33,154 nucleotides of DNA from an uncultured bacterium (GCA_947643145.1 CANRVD010000032.1:1-33154); one strand, 5' to 3'. Counted from the first letter of the stretch, positions 9,273 to 18,435 are shown. The notes: generated from the letters alone by a model not told the origin. Made by a program: numbers and translations.

Positions 9273-9749
9273 ATGGCTCTTAGAACAATCAGAAAAATGG
9301 GGGATGAGATATTAACCAAACCATGCAGGGAAATTACGGAGATGAAGCATAGAACCAAGGTGTTAATCAGGGATATGCTTGATACAATGTATGAATCAAA
9401 TGGTGTCGGGCTTGCAGCGCCACAGGTTGGCATCTTAAAAAAAGTAGTTGTGATTGATGTCAGTGAAGAGGGAGACTGTCCGCTTGTTTTGATTAATCCT
9501 GAAATATTAGAACTTTCAGGGGAACAGACAGACCAGGAGGCATGCCTTAGCGTGCCGGGGGTGTCGGGAGCAGTTACCAGGGCAAACTACGCAAAGGTCA
9601 AGGCTTACAATGAGGATATGCAGGAGATTATAATAGAAGGAGAAGGACTTCTTGCAAGGGCATTGCAGCATGAGATTGACCATTTGTCAGGAATCTTGTA
9701 TGTATCGAAGGTAGAGGGAGAATTGCAGCCTGTACCACAAGAAGAATAG
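9273..9749 (+). CDS. def: Peptide deformylase
   Basis: This metalloenzyme removes the formyl group from the N-terminal methionine of new proteins. The 158-residue protein carries the three signature motifs: [18 protein letters not shown] (with the metal-binding cysteine) and QHEIDHLSG (the HExxH-type site with its catalytic glutamate). GGAGG lies upstream of the ATG at 9273. fmt, which adds the formyl group to initiator tRNA, starts 12 bp downstream. The def-fmt pair is a widespread arrangement. It sits 78 bp after priA, consistent with one long operon. Confidence 0.97.
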   Translation: MALRTIRKMGDEILTKPCREITEMKHRTKVLIRDMLDTMYESNGVGLAAPQVGILKKVVVIDVSEEGDCPLVLINPEILELSGEQTDQEACLSVPGVSGAVTRANYAKVKAYNEDMQEIIIEGEGLLARALQHEIDHLSGILYVSKVEGELQPVPQEE

Positions 9750-9761
9750 GGAGGGCTGTCT

Positions 9762-10709
9762 GTGAAGATTCTTTTTATGGGAACGCCGGATTTTGCGGTA
9801 GAGACGTTAAGAGCGCTGGTTCAGAGCAAACATGAAGTGATTGGTGTCGTGACACAGCCGGATAAACCAAAGGGACGCAGTGGTAAAATGCAGTATTCAC
9901 CTGTAAAAGAGGCTGCTCTGGAATATGGGATTTTGGTGTACCAGCCGCAAAGGGTGAGGGATGAGGCATTTTTATTTGAGTTGCGGCAAATATGCCCGGA
10001 TGTCATTGTAGTGGTGGCATTTGGACAGATTCTGTCGAAAGAAATACTGGATACACCAAAGTATGGCTGTCTGAATGTCCATGCATCCCTGCTTCCGAAG
10101 CTGCGTGGAGCCGCACCAATCCAGTGGTCTGTGATTCAGGGAGATAAAGAAAGCGGTGTGACAATTCAGCAGATGGATGAAGGGTTGGATACCGGAGATA
10201 TCCTTTTGGCGGAAAAATACACGCTGGCCGAGAAGGAAACGGGAGGAAGTCTTTTTGAAAAGCTCGCAGAGCTTGGCGGACCGATGATATTAAAGGTTTT
10301 GGATGCTGCGGAGGAAGGCTCTTTAAAGCCTGTTCCACAGAACGATGCAGAGCACACATATGCCAAAATGCTTACAAAAGAGACAGGAAAGATTGATTTT
10401 TCAAAATCAGCAGCAGAAATAGAACGCCTGGTTCGGGGGCTGAATCCGTGGCCAAGTGCATACTGCTATTTAGAGGATAAAATGCTTAAAATATGGGAGG
10501 CAGATGTCTTAACAGAGACAGCCAATACAGACAATATGGAGACCGGAGCTGTTACAGAGGTAGGAAAATCATATTTTACCGTTAAGACAGGAGATGGCTT
10601 GTTAAAGGTATTGTCTGTACAACTGGAAGGGAAGAAACGGATGGAAACAGGTGCGTTTTTGAGAGGCTATGCCCTACAGGAAGGAACGGTACTCAAAAAC
10701 GAAAAATAG
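9762..10709 (+). CDS. fmt: Methionyl-tRNA formyltransferase
   Basis: Fmt transfers a formyl group from 10-formyltetrahydrofolate to initiator Met-tRNA. The 315-residue protein starts at a GTG (9762) with GGGAGGG 7-8 bases upstream and opens KILFMGTPDFAVETL, the family N-terminus. The catalytic and folate-binding block is NVHASLLPKLRGAAPIQW, followed by GVTIQQMDEGLDTGDIL. The C-terminal OB-like tRNA-binding domain is complete (INFS-type RLVRGLNPWPSAYC region onward). It is packed between def and rsmB with 12 and 16 bp gaps. Confidence 0.97.
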   Translation: MKILFMGTPDFAVETLRALVQSKHEVIGVVTQPDKPKGRSGKMQYSPVKEAALEYGILVYQPQRVRDEAFLFELRQICPDVIVVVAFGQILSKEILDTPKYGCLNVHASLLPKLRGAAPIQWSVIQGDKESGVTIQQMDEGLDTGDILLAEKYTLAEKETGGSLFEKLAELGGPMILKVLDAAEEGSLKPVPQNDAEHTYAKMLTKETGKIDFSKSAAEIERLVRGLNPWPSAYCYLEDKMLKIWEADVLTETANTDNMETGAVTEVGKSYFTVKTGDGLLKVLSVQLEGKKRMETGAFLRGYALQEGTVLKNEK

Positions 10710-10725
10710 TTAGGAAGGTTATATT

Positions 10726-12096
10726 ATGGCGCAGAACACAGGAGAGACAGTAAATGTCAGGAAGCTGGCACTGGAAGTTTTCCTTGACATTATGGAAAAT
10801 GGTATATTCTGTAACCAGGCTTTGCATGCTGCCTTTGAAACGCATGATTTGGAAAAAAGGGACAGGAGTTTTTTGATGCGTCTGGTAGAAGGCAGTGTGG
10901 AGCGTTGTATCCAGTTAGACTATATTATTAATCAGTTTTCCAAAGTAAAAACCTCTGACATGAAACCGGTAATTCGTGGGATTTTGCGTATCTCTGTGTA
11001 CCAGATACTTTACATGAAGCAGATACCAGACTCCGCGGCCTGTAACGAGGCGGTTAAGCTGACAGGACAGAGAAAGCTGCAAAATCTGAAGGGCTTTGTC
11101 AACGGGGTACTGCGAAGCATCGTCAGAAATAAAGAAAAGCTGTCCTTTCCTGATAAAAAAGATATGGTAAACTATTTGTCAGTGTGCTATTCCATGCCGA
11201 TATGGATTGTAGAAAGGTTTATCAGGGAATATGGCGTTACAGAGACAGAAAGGATATTGAAAAGTTTTTTGCAGGAAAAAGAGGGCGTTTCCCTGCGCTG
11301 TATGACAAGCCGTTTTTCCGTAGAGGAGATAAAAGGGCTGTTAGAGGAGGAAGGCGCTGTAGTATCAAAGGGCAGGTTATTGCCCTATGCGCTGCATATG
11401 AAGGGGTATCCTTCCCTGACAGGGCTTACGGCTTTTCAGAGGGGAATGGTTCAGATTCAGGATGAGAGTTCTATGTTAGTAGGGCAGATTTCCTGCATAA
11501 AAGAAGGAGATACGGTGATTGATGTCTGTGCAGCTCCCGGCGGAAAGACCTTTCATGCGGCAGATATTTTAGCAGGAACCGGAACCGTGATTTCTGCGGA
11601 TTTGAGTCAGGAAAAGACAGCACTCATACAGGAAAATAAAAAACGGCTTGCGGTGGAAAACGTTACTGTATTCAGGCAGGATGCATCGGTTTTGCGGGAG
11701 GAATGGATTGGAAAAGCAGATGTTGTCATTGCAGACCTGCCATGCTCTGGGCTTGGAGTAATCGGCAGGAAGTGTGATATCAAATATAAAACAAAAGAGG
11801 AAGATATTACGTCATTAGCCGAAATACAGAGAAAAATACTTCGTGTGGCGTCGCAGTATGTGAAAGGGGGCGGAAGGTTTCTTTACAGTACCTGTACTAT
11901 TGCCAAAGAAGAAAATGAAGAAAATGTCAGATGGATAGAAGAAAATTTACCATTGCTTCCGGTTTCGATAGAAAAGGAGCTTCCAGATAGGTTAAAAGGG
12001 CAGACCGGAGAGAGGGGATATTTACAGGTTCTGCCTGACAGGACAGGGACAGATGGTTTTTTTATCTCTGCATTTGTCAGGAAGAGAGAGGAATAG
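10726..12096 (+). CDS. rsmB: 16S rRNA (cytosine-967-C5)-methyltransferase RsmB
   Basis: RsmB methylates C967 of 16S rRNA with S-adenosylmethionine. The 456-residue protein has an N-terminal NusB-like RNA-binding domain (RKLALEVFLDIMENGIF... QLDYIINQFSK) and a C-terminal Rossmann methyltransferase domain. The SAM motif is VIDVCAAPGGKTFHAADIL. The two catalytic cysteines of m5C enzymes are seen in ADLPCSGLGVIGR and FLYSTCTIAKEENEENV. It follows fmt by 16 bp and precedes rlmN by 8 bp. Confidence 0.96.
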   Translation: MAQNTGETVNVRKLALEVFLDIMENGIFCNQALHAAFETHDLEKRDRSFLMRLVEGSVERCIQLDYIINQFSKVKTSDMKPVIRGILRISVYQILYMKQIPDSAACNEAVKLTGQRKLQNLKGFVNGVLRSIVRNKEKLSFPDKKDMVNYLSVCYSMPIWIVERFIREYGVTETERILKSFLQEKEGVSLRCMTSRFSVEEIKGLLEEEGAVVSKGRLLPYALHMKGYPSLTGLTAFQRGMVQIQDESSMLVGQISCIKEGDTVIDVCAAPGGKTFHAADILAGTGTVISADLSQEKTALIQENKKRLAVENVTVFRQDASVLREEWIGKADVVIADLPCSGLGVIGRKCDIKYKTKEEDITSLAEIQRKILRVASQYVKGGGRFLYSTCTIAKEENEENVRWIEENLPLLPVSIEKELPDRLKGQTGERGYLQVLPDRTGTDGFFISAFVRKREE

Positions 12097-12104
12097 GGGA
12101 CAGA

Positions 12105-13160
12105 TTGAAGACAGATTTAAAAAGTTTTGATTCCAAAGAACTGAATACTTTTATTGCAGATATGGGGCAGAAGGCGTTCCGGAGCAAACAGATTTACCAG
12201 TGGATGCATAAGCAGTTAGCCTGCTCTTTTGAGGAAATGACAAATTTGTCAAAGGAACTTCGGGAGAAGTTAGCGGACGAGGCAGTCATATGTGGGGCAA
12301 AGGCAGTTAAGCGTCAGGTTTCTAGTGATGGAACGAATAAGTTTTTAATGGAGTTATCCGATGGAAACCATGTGGAAAGTGTATTGATGAAGTACAAACA
12401 CGGAAACAGTGTCTGCATCTCCACGCAGGCAGGATGCCGGATGGGATGTCGTTTTTGTGCCTCTACGGTAGGAGGATTAATCAGAAACCTCCGTGTTTCT
12501 GAAATGTTAGACCAGATTTATGAAATCCAGAGAATAACCGGGGAAAGGGTTTCCAATGTGATTTTGATGGGAATTGGGGAGCCGCTTGATAATTATGAGA
12601 ATGTAGTAAAAATGATTCGTATGCTGTCGGACGAGCAGGGGCTAAATATCAGCCAGAGAAATATTACCCTTTCCACCTGTGGCCTGACAGAAAAGATGCG
12701 GCAGCTTGCAGGGGAAAATCTTACTATTACACTGGCAGTTTCTCTTCATGCGCCAAATGACAGGATTCGCAGGGAAATGATGCCAGTTGCAGGCAGGTAT
12801 ACTATAGACGAGATTATAGATGCCTGTAAATATTATATAAAAAAAACTGGCAGAAGGGTTACTTTTGAGTATAGTATGGTGGAAGGAAAAAATGATTCTC
12901 CAGCAGAAGCAAAGGAGCTTAGCCGCCTGCTTCATGGGCTGAACTGCCATGTAAATCTGATTCCTTTAAATCCGGTGGAGGGCAGGATGGGACAGCGTTC
13001 CATGAGGGAACGGATAGAAGAATTCAAATTAATACTTGAAAAATATCACATAAATGTTACTATAAGAAGGGAAATGGGCAGGGATATTGATGCTGCCTGT
13101 GGACAATTGAGAAATAAGAACGAAGGAGGGAAACTACATGAAAGCTTATGCAAAGACTGA
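12105..13160 (+). CDS. rlmN: Dual-specificity 23S rRNA/tRNA adenine-C2 methyltransferase RlmN
   Basis: RlmN is a radical SAM enzyme that makes 2-methyladenosine at A2503 of 23S rRNA and in some tRNAs. The 351-residue protein has the [4Fe-4S] motif CRMGCRFC (C111, C115, C118) and the conserved MGIGEPLDNYENV and SLHAPND segments. It ends with the GRDIDAACGQL block, which carries the catalytic C-terminal cysteine. Translation appears to start at a TTG (12105), with purine-rich sequence upstream; no nearer ATG would keep the N-terminal domain. The last 23 bp overlap the start of the phosphatase gene. Confidence 0.95.
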   Translation: MKTDLKSFDSKELNTFIADMGQKAFRSKQIYQWMHKQLACSFEEMTNLSKELREKLADEAVICGAKAVKRQVSSDGTNKFLMELSDGNHVESVLMKYKHGNSVCISTQAGCRMGCRFCASTVGGLIRNLRVSEMLDQIYEIQRITGERVSNVILMGIGEPLDNYENVVKMIRMLSDEQGLNISQRNITLSTCGLTEKMRQLAGENLTITLAVSLHAPNDRIRREMMPVAGRYTIDEIIDACKYYIKKTGRRVTFEYSMVEGKNDSPAEAKELSRLLHGLNCHVNLIPLNPVEGRMGQRSMRERIEEFKLILEKYHINVTIRREMGRDIDAACGQLRNKNEGGKLHESLCKD

Positions 13161-13860
13161 TGTTGGCAGCAAAAGAAGCATGAATCAGGATTTCTTTTAT
13201 TGTAGTGAAATAGCAATAGGTAGTTTCCATAACCTGTTTATTGTTGCAGATGGGATGGGCGGGCATAAAGCAGGAGATCATGCTTCAAAGCTGTGTGTGG
13301 AAAGCATGGTGGAATCTATTGAAAAATCCAGTCATAAGACACCGGTAACAATATTTGAAGAAGCAGTAAATATAGCGAATGAAAAAATTTACAGTGAGGC
13401 AAATGAGCATTTGGAATTTGATGGAATGGGAACTACAATGGTAGCGTGTACTATATTTAATCAGATAATGTACATTGCCAATATTGGCGACTCCCGTTTG
13501 TATTTGTTAAGGGAAAGTTTGTCTCAGATTACCAACGACCATTCTTTGGTAGAGGAGTTGGTAAAGCAAGGCAATATCACAGAGAGTGAGGCCAGGGTAC
13601 ATCCGCAGAAAAATATTATTACACGTGCCCTGGGAACGGATATGCAGGTAAATGCTGATTATTTTGAAATCACAGTAGAGAAGGGCGATATTGTCCTTTT
13701 ATGCAGTGATGGGTTATCTAATATGTTAGATGATGAAGATATGGCATATATTATAAAGCACAGCGATACATTGGAAGAGGCAGGCACAGCGCTTGTGGAA
13801 CAGGCGAACCGGAATGGTGGAGATGATAATATTACTGTTGTGCTTGCACAGATAGAATAA
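13138..13860 (+). CDS. stp: PP2C-type serine/threonine phosphatase (Stp/PrpC)
   Basis: This metal-dependent protein phosphatase is expected to reverse phosphorylation by the PASTA kinase encoded next. The 240-residue protein has the standard bacterial PP2C motifs: a TDVGSKRSMNQD start, ADGMGGHKAGD with metal-binding D38, GMGTTMV, NIGDSRLY, LCSDGLSN, and the closing GGDDNITVV. GAAGGAGG lies 8 bases before the ATG, inside the rlmN coding end, suggesting coupling. Unlike many relatives, where phosphatase and kinase genes abut, 177 bp with terminator-like hairpins separate it from prkC. Confidence 0.95.
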   Translation: MKAYAKTDVGSKRSMNQDFFYCSEIAIGSFHNLFIVADGMGGHKAGDHASKLCVESMVESIEKSSHKTPVTIFEEAVNIANEKIYSEANEHLEFDGMGTTMVACTIFNQIMYIANIGDSRLYLLRESLSQITNDHSLVEELVKQGNITESEARVHPQKNIITRALGTDMQVNADYFEITVEKGDIVLLCSDGLSNMLDDEDMAYIIKHSDTLEEAGTALVEQANRNGGDDNITVVLAQIE

Positions 13861-13885
13861 AGGGTGCGAAGTTTGTGCCCTTTTT
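13861..13885 (+). terminator. Intrinsic terminator after the phosphatase gene
   Basis: Directly after the stop codon, AGGGTGC pairs with GTGCCCT (two wobble pairs) and is followed by TTTTT. The stem is modest, so partial readthrough into prkC is plausible. Confidence 0.6.
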
Positions 13886-13891
13886 CAACTT

Positions 13892-13930
13892 ATAGGAAAG
13901 TTCTCGATGTGTAGTGGTACGCCAACAAAA
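13892..13930 (+). repeat. Copy A of a 38-39 bp dispersed repeat
   Basis: This segment contains GGAAAGTTCTCGAT and ends in CGCCAACAAAA. It matches the complement of 33060-33097 with one substitution and one indel. In both copies the CCAACAAAA end forms the left arm of a hairpin, here pairing with TTTTTGTTAGG up to about 13951. Confidence 0.75.
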
Positions 13931-13952
13931 TTCCAAGGAAATTTTTGTTAGG

Positions 13953-13979
13953 GCATAAGCGAAGTCGGTATGCTTTTTT
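13953..13979 (+). terminator. Terminator-like hairpin next to repeat copy A
   Basis: A GCATA/TATGC stem with an 11-base loop is followed by TTTTTT. It is the second possible terminator between phosphatase and kinase genes and matches the position of a stronger one in the other repeat copy. Confidence 0.45.
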
Positions 13980-13990
13980 ATGGATTGTTT

Positions 13991-14007
13991 ATGCCGCAAA
14001 GCGGCAT
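13991..14007 (+). repeat. Start-proximal hairpin upstream of prkC
   Basis: A perfect ATGCCGC-AAA-GCGGCAT stem, preceded by GATTGTTT, lies 30 bases before the prkC start codon. It is a close sequence match to the hairpin at 19157. Confidence 0.65.
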
Positions 14008-14037
14008 GATTAGAGTATGTGCGAATGGAGGAGAACA

Positions 14038-16122
14038 ATGATAAGTCCGGGAATGTTAATTAGTGAAAGATATGAGGTAATCGATAAAGTTGGCTCTGGC
14101 GGAATGGCAGATGTATATAACGGTAAGGATTTGCGGCTGAACCGCAATGTAGCCATTAAAGTTTTAAAGCAGGAATACAGCAGTGATGCGAAATTTGTGT
14201 CTAAATTCCGTGCAGAAGCGCAGTCTGTTGCAGGATTATCCCATCCAAATATCGTAAATGTATATGACGTTGGTGAGGATGATAATTTATATTATATTGT
14301 AATGGAGCTGGTAGAAGGAATTACCCTGAAAAAGTTTATTGAGAAAAAGGGAAAGTTAGAATTAAATGAGGCGATTGGGATTGGAATACAAATTGCCCAG
14401 GGAATTGAAGAAGCGCATAAGAATCATATTATCCACAGGGACATTAAGCCTCAGAACATAATTATTTCAAAAGAAGGAAAAGTAAAAGTAACGGATTTTG
14501 GAATTGCCAAGGCAGCAACGTCGAATACGATTACTTCCAATGCAATGGGGTCTGTTCATTATATCAGCCCAGAGCAGGCAAGAGGCGGCTATAGTGACGA
14601 GAAAAGCGATATCTATTCACTGGGAGTTACCATTTATGAGATGCTTCTTGGAAAAGTGCCTTTTGAGGGGGAAAGTACCGTATCCGTTGCTTTTGCACAC
14701 GTGCACGAAGAGGCAGTGCACTTAAATGATTTGGACCCTGAAATTCCCCGCAGCTTATCGCGTATTGTGCAGAAATGTATGCAGAAGAAGCCGGATATGC
14801 GCTATGAGAGTGCTAGTGCACTGATTATGGATTTGCGCCGTGCCGTGTCTGAGCCAGATGGGGATTATGTGGAAATTACGGAAGTTTTGGACGATTCTCC
14901 GACGATTAAGATATCAGATGATGTTGTCCGGGCCGTAAAGGAACCGCCAAAGCGGACGGTACCAGTCAGAGATGAAGTCCCTAAGGAGGAAGATTTCTTA
15001 GATGAAGATGCACTTGACCCAAAACTGGAGCGTATTTTAAAAATATGCAGCGGTGTGGTAGCTGTTATTATTGTTGTTGTGATTATTCTGCTGATAGGAA
15101 AGGTAGCCGGCTGGTGGGGCGGTGGAGATAAAGATAAGGATTCTGATAACCAGACGGAAGTCAGTGCTTCCCCAAATCCTACCGAGGATGCAGAGGGGCT
15201 GGTTACAGTTCCTAATCTGATTGACCACACTCTGGAAGAGGCAGAGAAGATGTTAGTAGACCTTGATTTGAAATACCGTCTGGAGCCAGTTGAGGATTCG
15301 GAGAAAGAGGCAAACATTGTTACAAATCAGGAGCCTGCAGCAGAAGAAGAAGTTGAAAAGTATACGGAGGTAACTATTTATTACACGAAGGAAGACAGTG
15401 GTGTTGTTATTCCTTCAGTAGAAAATCTGACGGTACAAGAGGCTCAGGAAAAGCTTGAGGGCATGGGACTTATCTTTGCAGGTACTGGAAAAGCGTATAG
15501 TGATACCGTACCAGAAGGGAGGGTCTGCGGTACAGACCCGGTTGTCGGCACAAGCGTGAAAAAGGGCAGTTCTGTACATTTATTAATCAGCAAAGGGCCG
15601 GAAAGTGAGATGGTTACGGTACCGTATATTGTAAATAAAAAGGTAGAAGCTGCTATAGAAATATTAGCGTCTGCAGGGCTGGATTACAATGAAGACAATA
15701 TTACGTATGTATATTCCAATAAGTATAAGAAAGACAGAGTTGTAAACCAGTCGATTAAGACAGGTAAAAAAGTGGCAGTTGGTACGGTGATTGACTTTAC
15801 TGTCAGTCTGGGGCCGCAGAATGCAGGCCCAGAGCAGACTCCGGCACCTACGCCTACGCCAAAGTACCGCTATGTGGGAACAAAAACAATCAGTGTCAAT
15901 CCTTTTGAATATGAGGATGAGGAGCCGGCAGTGATTAAGTTGATTCTGACACAGGACGGAAGGACACAGACAGTATACAGCGGTACATTAAGCTATAATG
16001 ATTTTCCTAAGAAATTTACGATTAACGGATGGAGTGAGAATACCGGAATGCTGACAATGAGCAAAGACGGCGTGATGATTGATGGTAAATTTGATGTGGA
16101 ATTTAAAAAGGTTGCAGACTGA
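14038..16122 (+). CDS. prkC: Serine/threonine protein kinase with PASTA domains (PrkC)
   Basis: This 694-residue membrane kinase senses muropeptides or lipid II and controls wall growth and, in spore formers, germination. The kinase domain (residues about 10-275) has the glycine loop VGSGGMADVY, VAIKVLK, HRDIKPQN and DFGIAKA. One membrane segment follows at about 335-360 (SGVVAVIIVVVIILLIGKV). Three extracellular PASTA domains span roughly 385-592 (starting VTVPNL, VVIPSV and VTVPYI). A proline/threonine linker leads to a C-terminal beta-rich domain. The ATG at 14038 has GGAGG upstream; an in-frame ATG at 14017 lacks one. Its stop overlaps the rsgA start by one base. Confidence 0.96.
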   Translation: MISPGMLISERYEVIDKVGSGGMADVYNGKDLRLNRNVAIKVLKQEYSSDAKFVSKFRAEAQSVAGLSHPNIVNVYDVGEDDNLYYIVMELVEGITLKKFIEKKGKLELNEAIGIGIQIAQGIEEAHKNHIIHRDIKPQNIIISKEGKVKVTDFGIAKAATSNTITSNAMGSVHYISPEQARGGYSDEKSDIYSLGVTIYEMLLGKVPFEGESTVSVAFAHVHEEAVHLNDLDPEIPRSLSRIVQKCMQKKPDMRYESASALIMDLRRAVSEPDGDYVEITEVLDDSPTIKISDDVVRAVKEPPKRTVPVRDEVPKEEDFLDEDALDPKLERILKICSGVVAVIIVVVIILLIGKVAGWWGGGDKDKDSDNQTEVSASPNPTEDAEGLVTVPNLIDHTLEEAEKMLVDLDLKYRLEPVEDSEKEANIVTNQEPAAEEEVEKYTEVTIYYTKEDSGVVIPSVENLTVQEAQEKLEGMGLIFAGTGKAYSDTVPEGRVCGTDPVVGTSVKKGSSVHLLISKGPESEMVTVPYIVNKKVEAAIEILASAGLDYNEDNITYVYSNKYKKDRVVNQSIKTGKKVAVGTVIDFTVSLGPQNAGPEQTPAPTPTPKYRYVGTKTISVNPFEYEDEEPAVIKLILTQDGRTQTVYSGTLSYNDFPKKFTINGWSENTGMLTMSKDGVMIDGKFDVEFKKVAD

Positions 16123-16997
16123 TGCAGGGAAAGATAATTCGTGGAATTGCAGGATTTTATTATGTAAATGTGCCAGAGACTGGTACGTTGGAGTGCAAAG
16201 CAAAGGGGATATTCCGTAATCAGAAGGTAAAACCTTTGGTTGGCGATAATGTGAAACTGGAGCTTTTGAATGAGGAGGAAGGAACAGGGAATATTACCGA
16301 GATTTGTCCCAGGAAAAACCAACTGGTTCGTCCGGCTGTGGCAAATGTAAATCAGGCAGTTGTGATTTTTGCTGCTTCCTTCCCTAAGCCCAATTTAAAC
16401 CTGTTAGACCGTTTTTGGCTGATGATGGAAATACAGGATATTCCTACAATTGTCTGCTTCAACAAAACAGATGATGCAGAGAAGGGAGGAATCAGACAGC
16501 TTGCAAAGCATTATGAAAGATGCTGCAGGGTGTGTCTTACCAGTACGGTATCCGGAGAAGGGATTGAGGAATTGAGAGAATGCCTTCTTGGAAAGACAAC
16601 GGTATTTGCCGGGCCATCTGGTGTTGGTAAATCTTCTGTTATGAATGCACTTTTTCCGGAAGCGAATATGGAAACAGGAGAGATAAGCACGAAAATCAAA
16701 CGCGGAAAGCATACAACACGTCATTCAGAGTTGTTCTATCTGGGACAGGATACTTATGTTATGGATACACCGGGCTTTACCTCGTTAGCTCTGCCGGATT
16801 TGGAAAAAGAGCAGATTAAAGAGTATTATCCGGAATTTGCAGATTACCGTGACAAATGCCGTTTTTTAGGGTGTGCCCATATCAGTGAGCCAGATTGCAG
16901 CGTAAAGCAGGCACTGGAGGCAGGAGAACTCTCCTCTGTCCGTTATGAAAATTATAAGCAGTTTTTTGAAGAAATCAGTAAGAAAAAAAAGTATTAA
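16122..16997 (+). CDS. rsgA: Ribosome small subunit-dependent GTPase A
   Basis: RsgA is a circularly permuted GTPase that checks late 30S subunit assembly. The 291-residue protein has an N-terminal OB fold. The G motifs come in permuted order: G4 NKTD (114-117) before G1 GPSGVGKSS (164-172) and G3 DTPG (215-218). The C-terminal zinc site is CRFLGCAHISEPDC (C246, C251, H253, C259). The start overlaps the prkC stop in a TGATG arrangement, so translation is coupled. The prkC-rsgA-rpe-thiN order is common in Firmicutes. Confidence 0.97.
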   Translation: MQGKIIRGIAGFYYVNVPETGTLECKAKGIFRNQKVKPLVGDNVKLELLNEEEGTGNITEICPRKNQLVRPAVANVNQAVVIFAASFPKPNLNLLDRFWLMMEIQDIPTIVCFNKTDDAEKGGIRQLAKHYERCCRVCLTSTVSGEGIEELRECLLGKTTVFAGPSGVGKSSVMNALFPEANMETGEISTKIKRGKHTTRHSELFYLGQDTYVMDTPGFTSLALPDLEKEQIKEYYPEFADYRDKCRFLGCAHISEPDCSVKQALEAGELSSVRYENYKQFFEEISKKKKY

Positions 16998-17021
16998 AAG
17001 CAAAACCTAAAACATATGGTA

Positions 17022-17043
17022 TGCAGAAATGGGGTAAGATATG
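17022..17043 (+). promoter_or_regulatory. Recurrent ribosome-binding cassette at rpe start
   Basis: GCAGAAATGGGG followed by TAAGATATG is a third copy of the cassette seen before the genes starting at 114 and 6957, here with GGGG in place of GAGG. Confidence 0.5.
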
Positions 17044-17688
17044 AGTCAGATAGCACCATCAATCTTAGCAGCAGACTTTAACTGTCTGGGAAAGCAAATT
17101 CGAGAATTAGAAGAAAATGATGTGAAGATTTTGCATGTGGATGTAATGGACGGTATGTTTGTTCCTTCGATTTCTTTCGGAATGCCGGTAATTACTTCGA
17201 TTCGGAAGGAGAGCCGCCTGTTTTTTGATGTACATCTAATGGTTCAGGAACCAATCCGTTATATTGAGGAATTTGTAAAGGCAGGAGCCGATTCTATTAC
17301 GATACATATAGAAGCATGCAAGGATGTGGAAGCTACCATTCATAAAATAAAAGAAATGGGAATCCAATGTGGAATTTCCGTCAACCCGGAGACAGCGGTA
17401 GAAAAAGTTCTGCCATATCTGGAAATGGTCAATATGGTTCTAATCATGAGTGTCCATCCGGGCTTTGGCGGGCAGAAGCTGATTCCTGAGACGTTGGATA
17501 AGGTTACATATTTGGTTAAAGAAAGGGAAGGGAGAAATTTGGAGTTCCGTATTGAAATTGATGGTGGTGTTAATCAGGGAAATTTAAGCAGGATTGTTTC
17601 TTTGGGAGTTGATGTTGTAGTTGCCGGAACGGCAGTATTTCGTGGCAGTATTGTTGAAAATATGAAGAAAATCAAGGAGGTAATGTAA
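17041..17688 (+). CDS. rpe: Ribulose-phosphate 3-epimerase
   Basis: Rpe interconverts ribulose 5-phosphate and xylulose 5-phosphate in the pentose phosphate pathway. The 215-residue TIM-barrel protein has the family N-terminus (APSILAADFNCLG), the metal/catalytic block LHVDVMDGMFVPSISFG, DVHLMVQEP, MSVHPGFGGQ and the closing EIDGGVNQGN with phosphate-binding VVAGTAVF. It starts 43 bp after rsgA, and its TAA is immediately followed by the ATG of the PilZ gene, with no intervening base. Confidence 0.97.
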   Translation: MSQIAPSILAADFNCLGKQIRELEENDVKILHVDVMDGMFVPSISFGMPVITSIRKESRLFFDVHLMVQEPIRYIEEFVKAGADSITIHIEACKDVEATIHKIKEMGIQCGISVNPETAVEKVLPYLEMVNMVLIMSVHPGFGGQKLIPETLDKVTYLVKEREGRNLEFRIEIDGGVNQGNLSRIVSLGVDVVVAGTAVFRGSIVENMKKIKEVM

Positions 17689-18435
17689 ATGCTTCTTGAG
17701 AATATTTCACTTGGAAGAACTTTAGAAATTTTTGTTGAAAGGGAAGATTACCGTTATCGGCTGGTTAGTAAAGTGGAAGATACAAATGAACGCCGGGTCT
17801 GTGTAACAGCAATTTCATCCAATGGAAGATTTTTTCAATTTTTACCTACAGATAAGGTTCGGCTGGTATACAGAGATCAGGAATTTATGTGGGAATGGGA
17901 TAATGTTAAGGCAGGTTTAGCGAAGTTAGATAATTTTCCGGTTCATTATTTTCAAATAAGCGACAAGGGTAGAAGCTTTAATCGAAGGAGCGCATACAGA
18001 GTAAGACTTTTAGAAGAAATTGAAATTAATTATTACCAAATCTCTGGAAAGCCCGGTAAATATTATGATATTCCGGGGCCGTCGCAGAGTGTTTTGGAAA
18101 CGAAAAATGAAAAAAGGATATGGGTAGAGAATCCGCTAAGTCCTGAGGTTGCCAAAGGAATGATTAAAGATGTCAGTGACAATGGGGTCGGGATTTACAG
18201 TGATTTTAAATTTGAGATAGGTGATGGCATATTTTTTGACATTCCGTCAAGTTATGGGAAGCTTGCAGCAAAAGCGGAAGTGGTGCGTAAATTAAAGATA
18301 CAGGCACCGGACAGCCGTTATGATTATTATTACGGCTGTGCTTTGGTACAGTCAGACAGGAAACTGCTTCGTTATATTTACGATTTGCAGAGGGAACGGC
18401 TGAAAAACCAAAAGAAAATCGAAGACCGTGAGTGA
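17689..18435 (+). CDS. PilZ domain protein with YcgR-like N-terminal domain
   Basis: This 248-residue protein is a likely cyclic di-GMP receptor. The C-terminal PilZ domain has both ligand motifs: RRSAYR (R99, R100, R104) matching RxxxR, and DVSDNG (D161, S163, G166) matching (D/N)xSxxG. The first ~95 residues resemble the N-terminal domain of YcgR flagellar brake proteins (SLGRTLEIFVEREDYRYR...). There is no membrane segment. It begins at the base after the rpe stop and ends 27 bp before thiN, so it appears to be expressed with the housekeeping operon. Its output, whether motility, adhesion or something else, cannot be read from context. Confidence 0.9.
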   Translation: MLLENISLGRTLEIFVEREDYRYRLVSKVEDTNERRVCVTAISSNGRFFQFLPTDKVRLVYRDQEFMWEWDNVKAGLAKLDNFPVHYFQISDKGRSFNRRSAYRVRLLEEIEINYYQISGKPGKYYDIPGPSQSVLETKNEKRIWVENPLSPEVAKGMIKDVSDNGVGIYSDFKFEIGDGIFFDIPSSYGKLAAKAEVVRKLKIQAPDSRYDYYYGCALVQSDRKLLRYIYDLQRERLKNQKKIEDRE

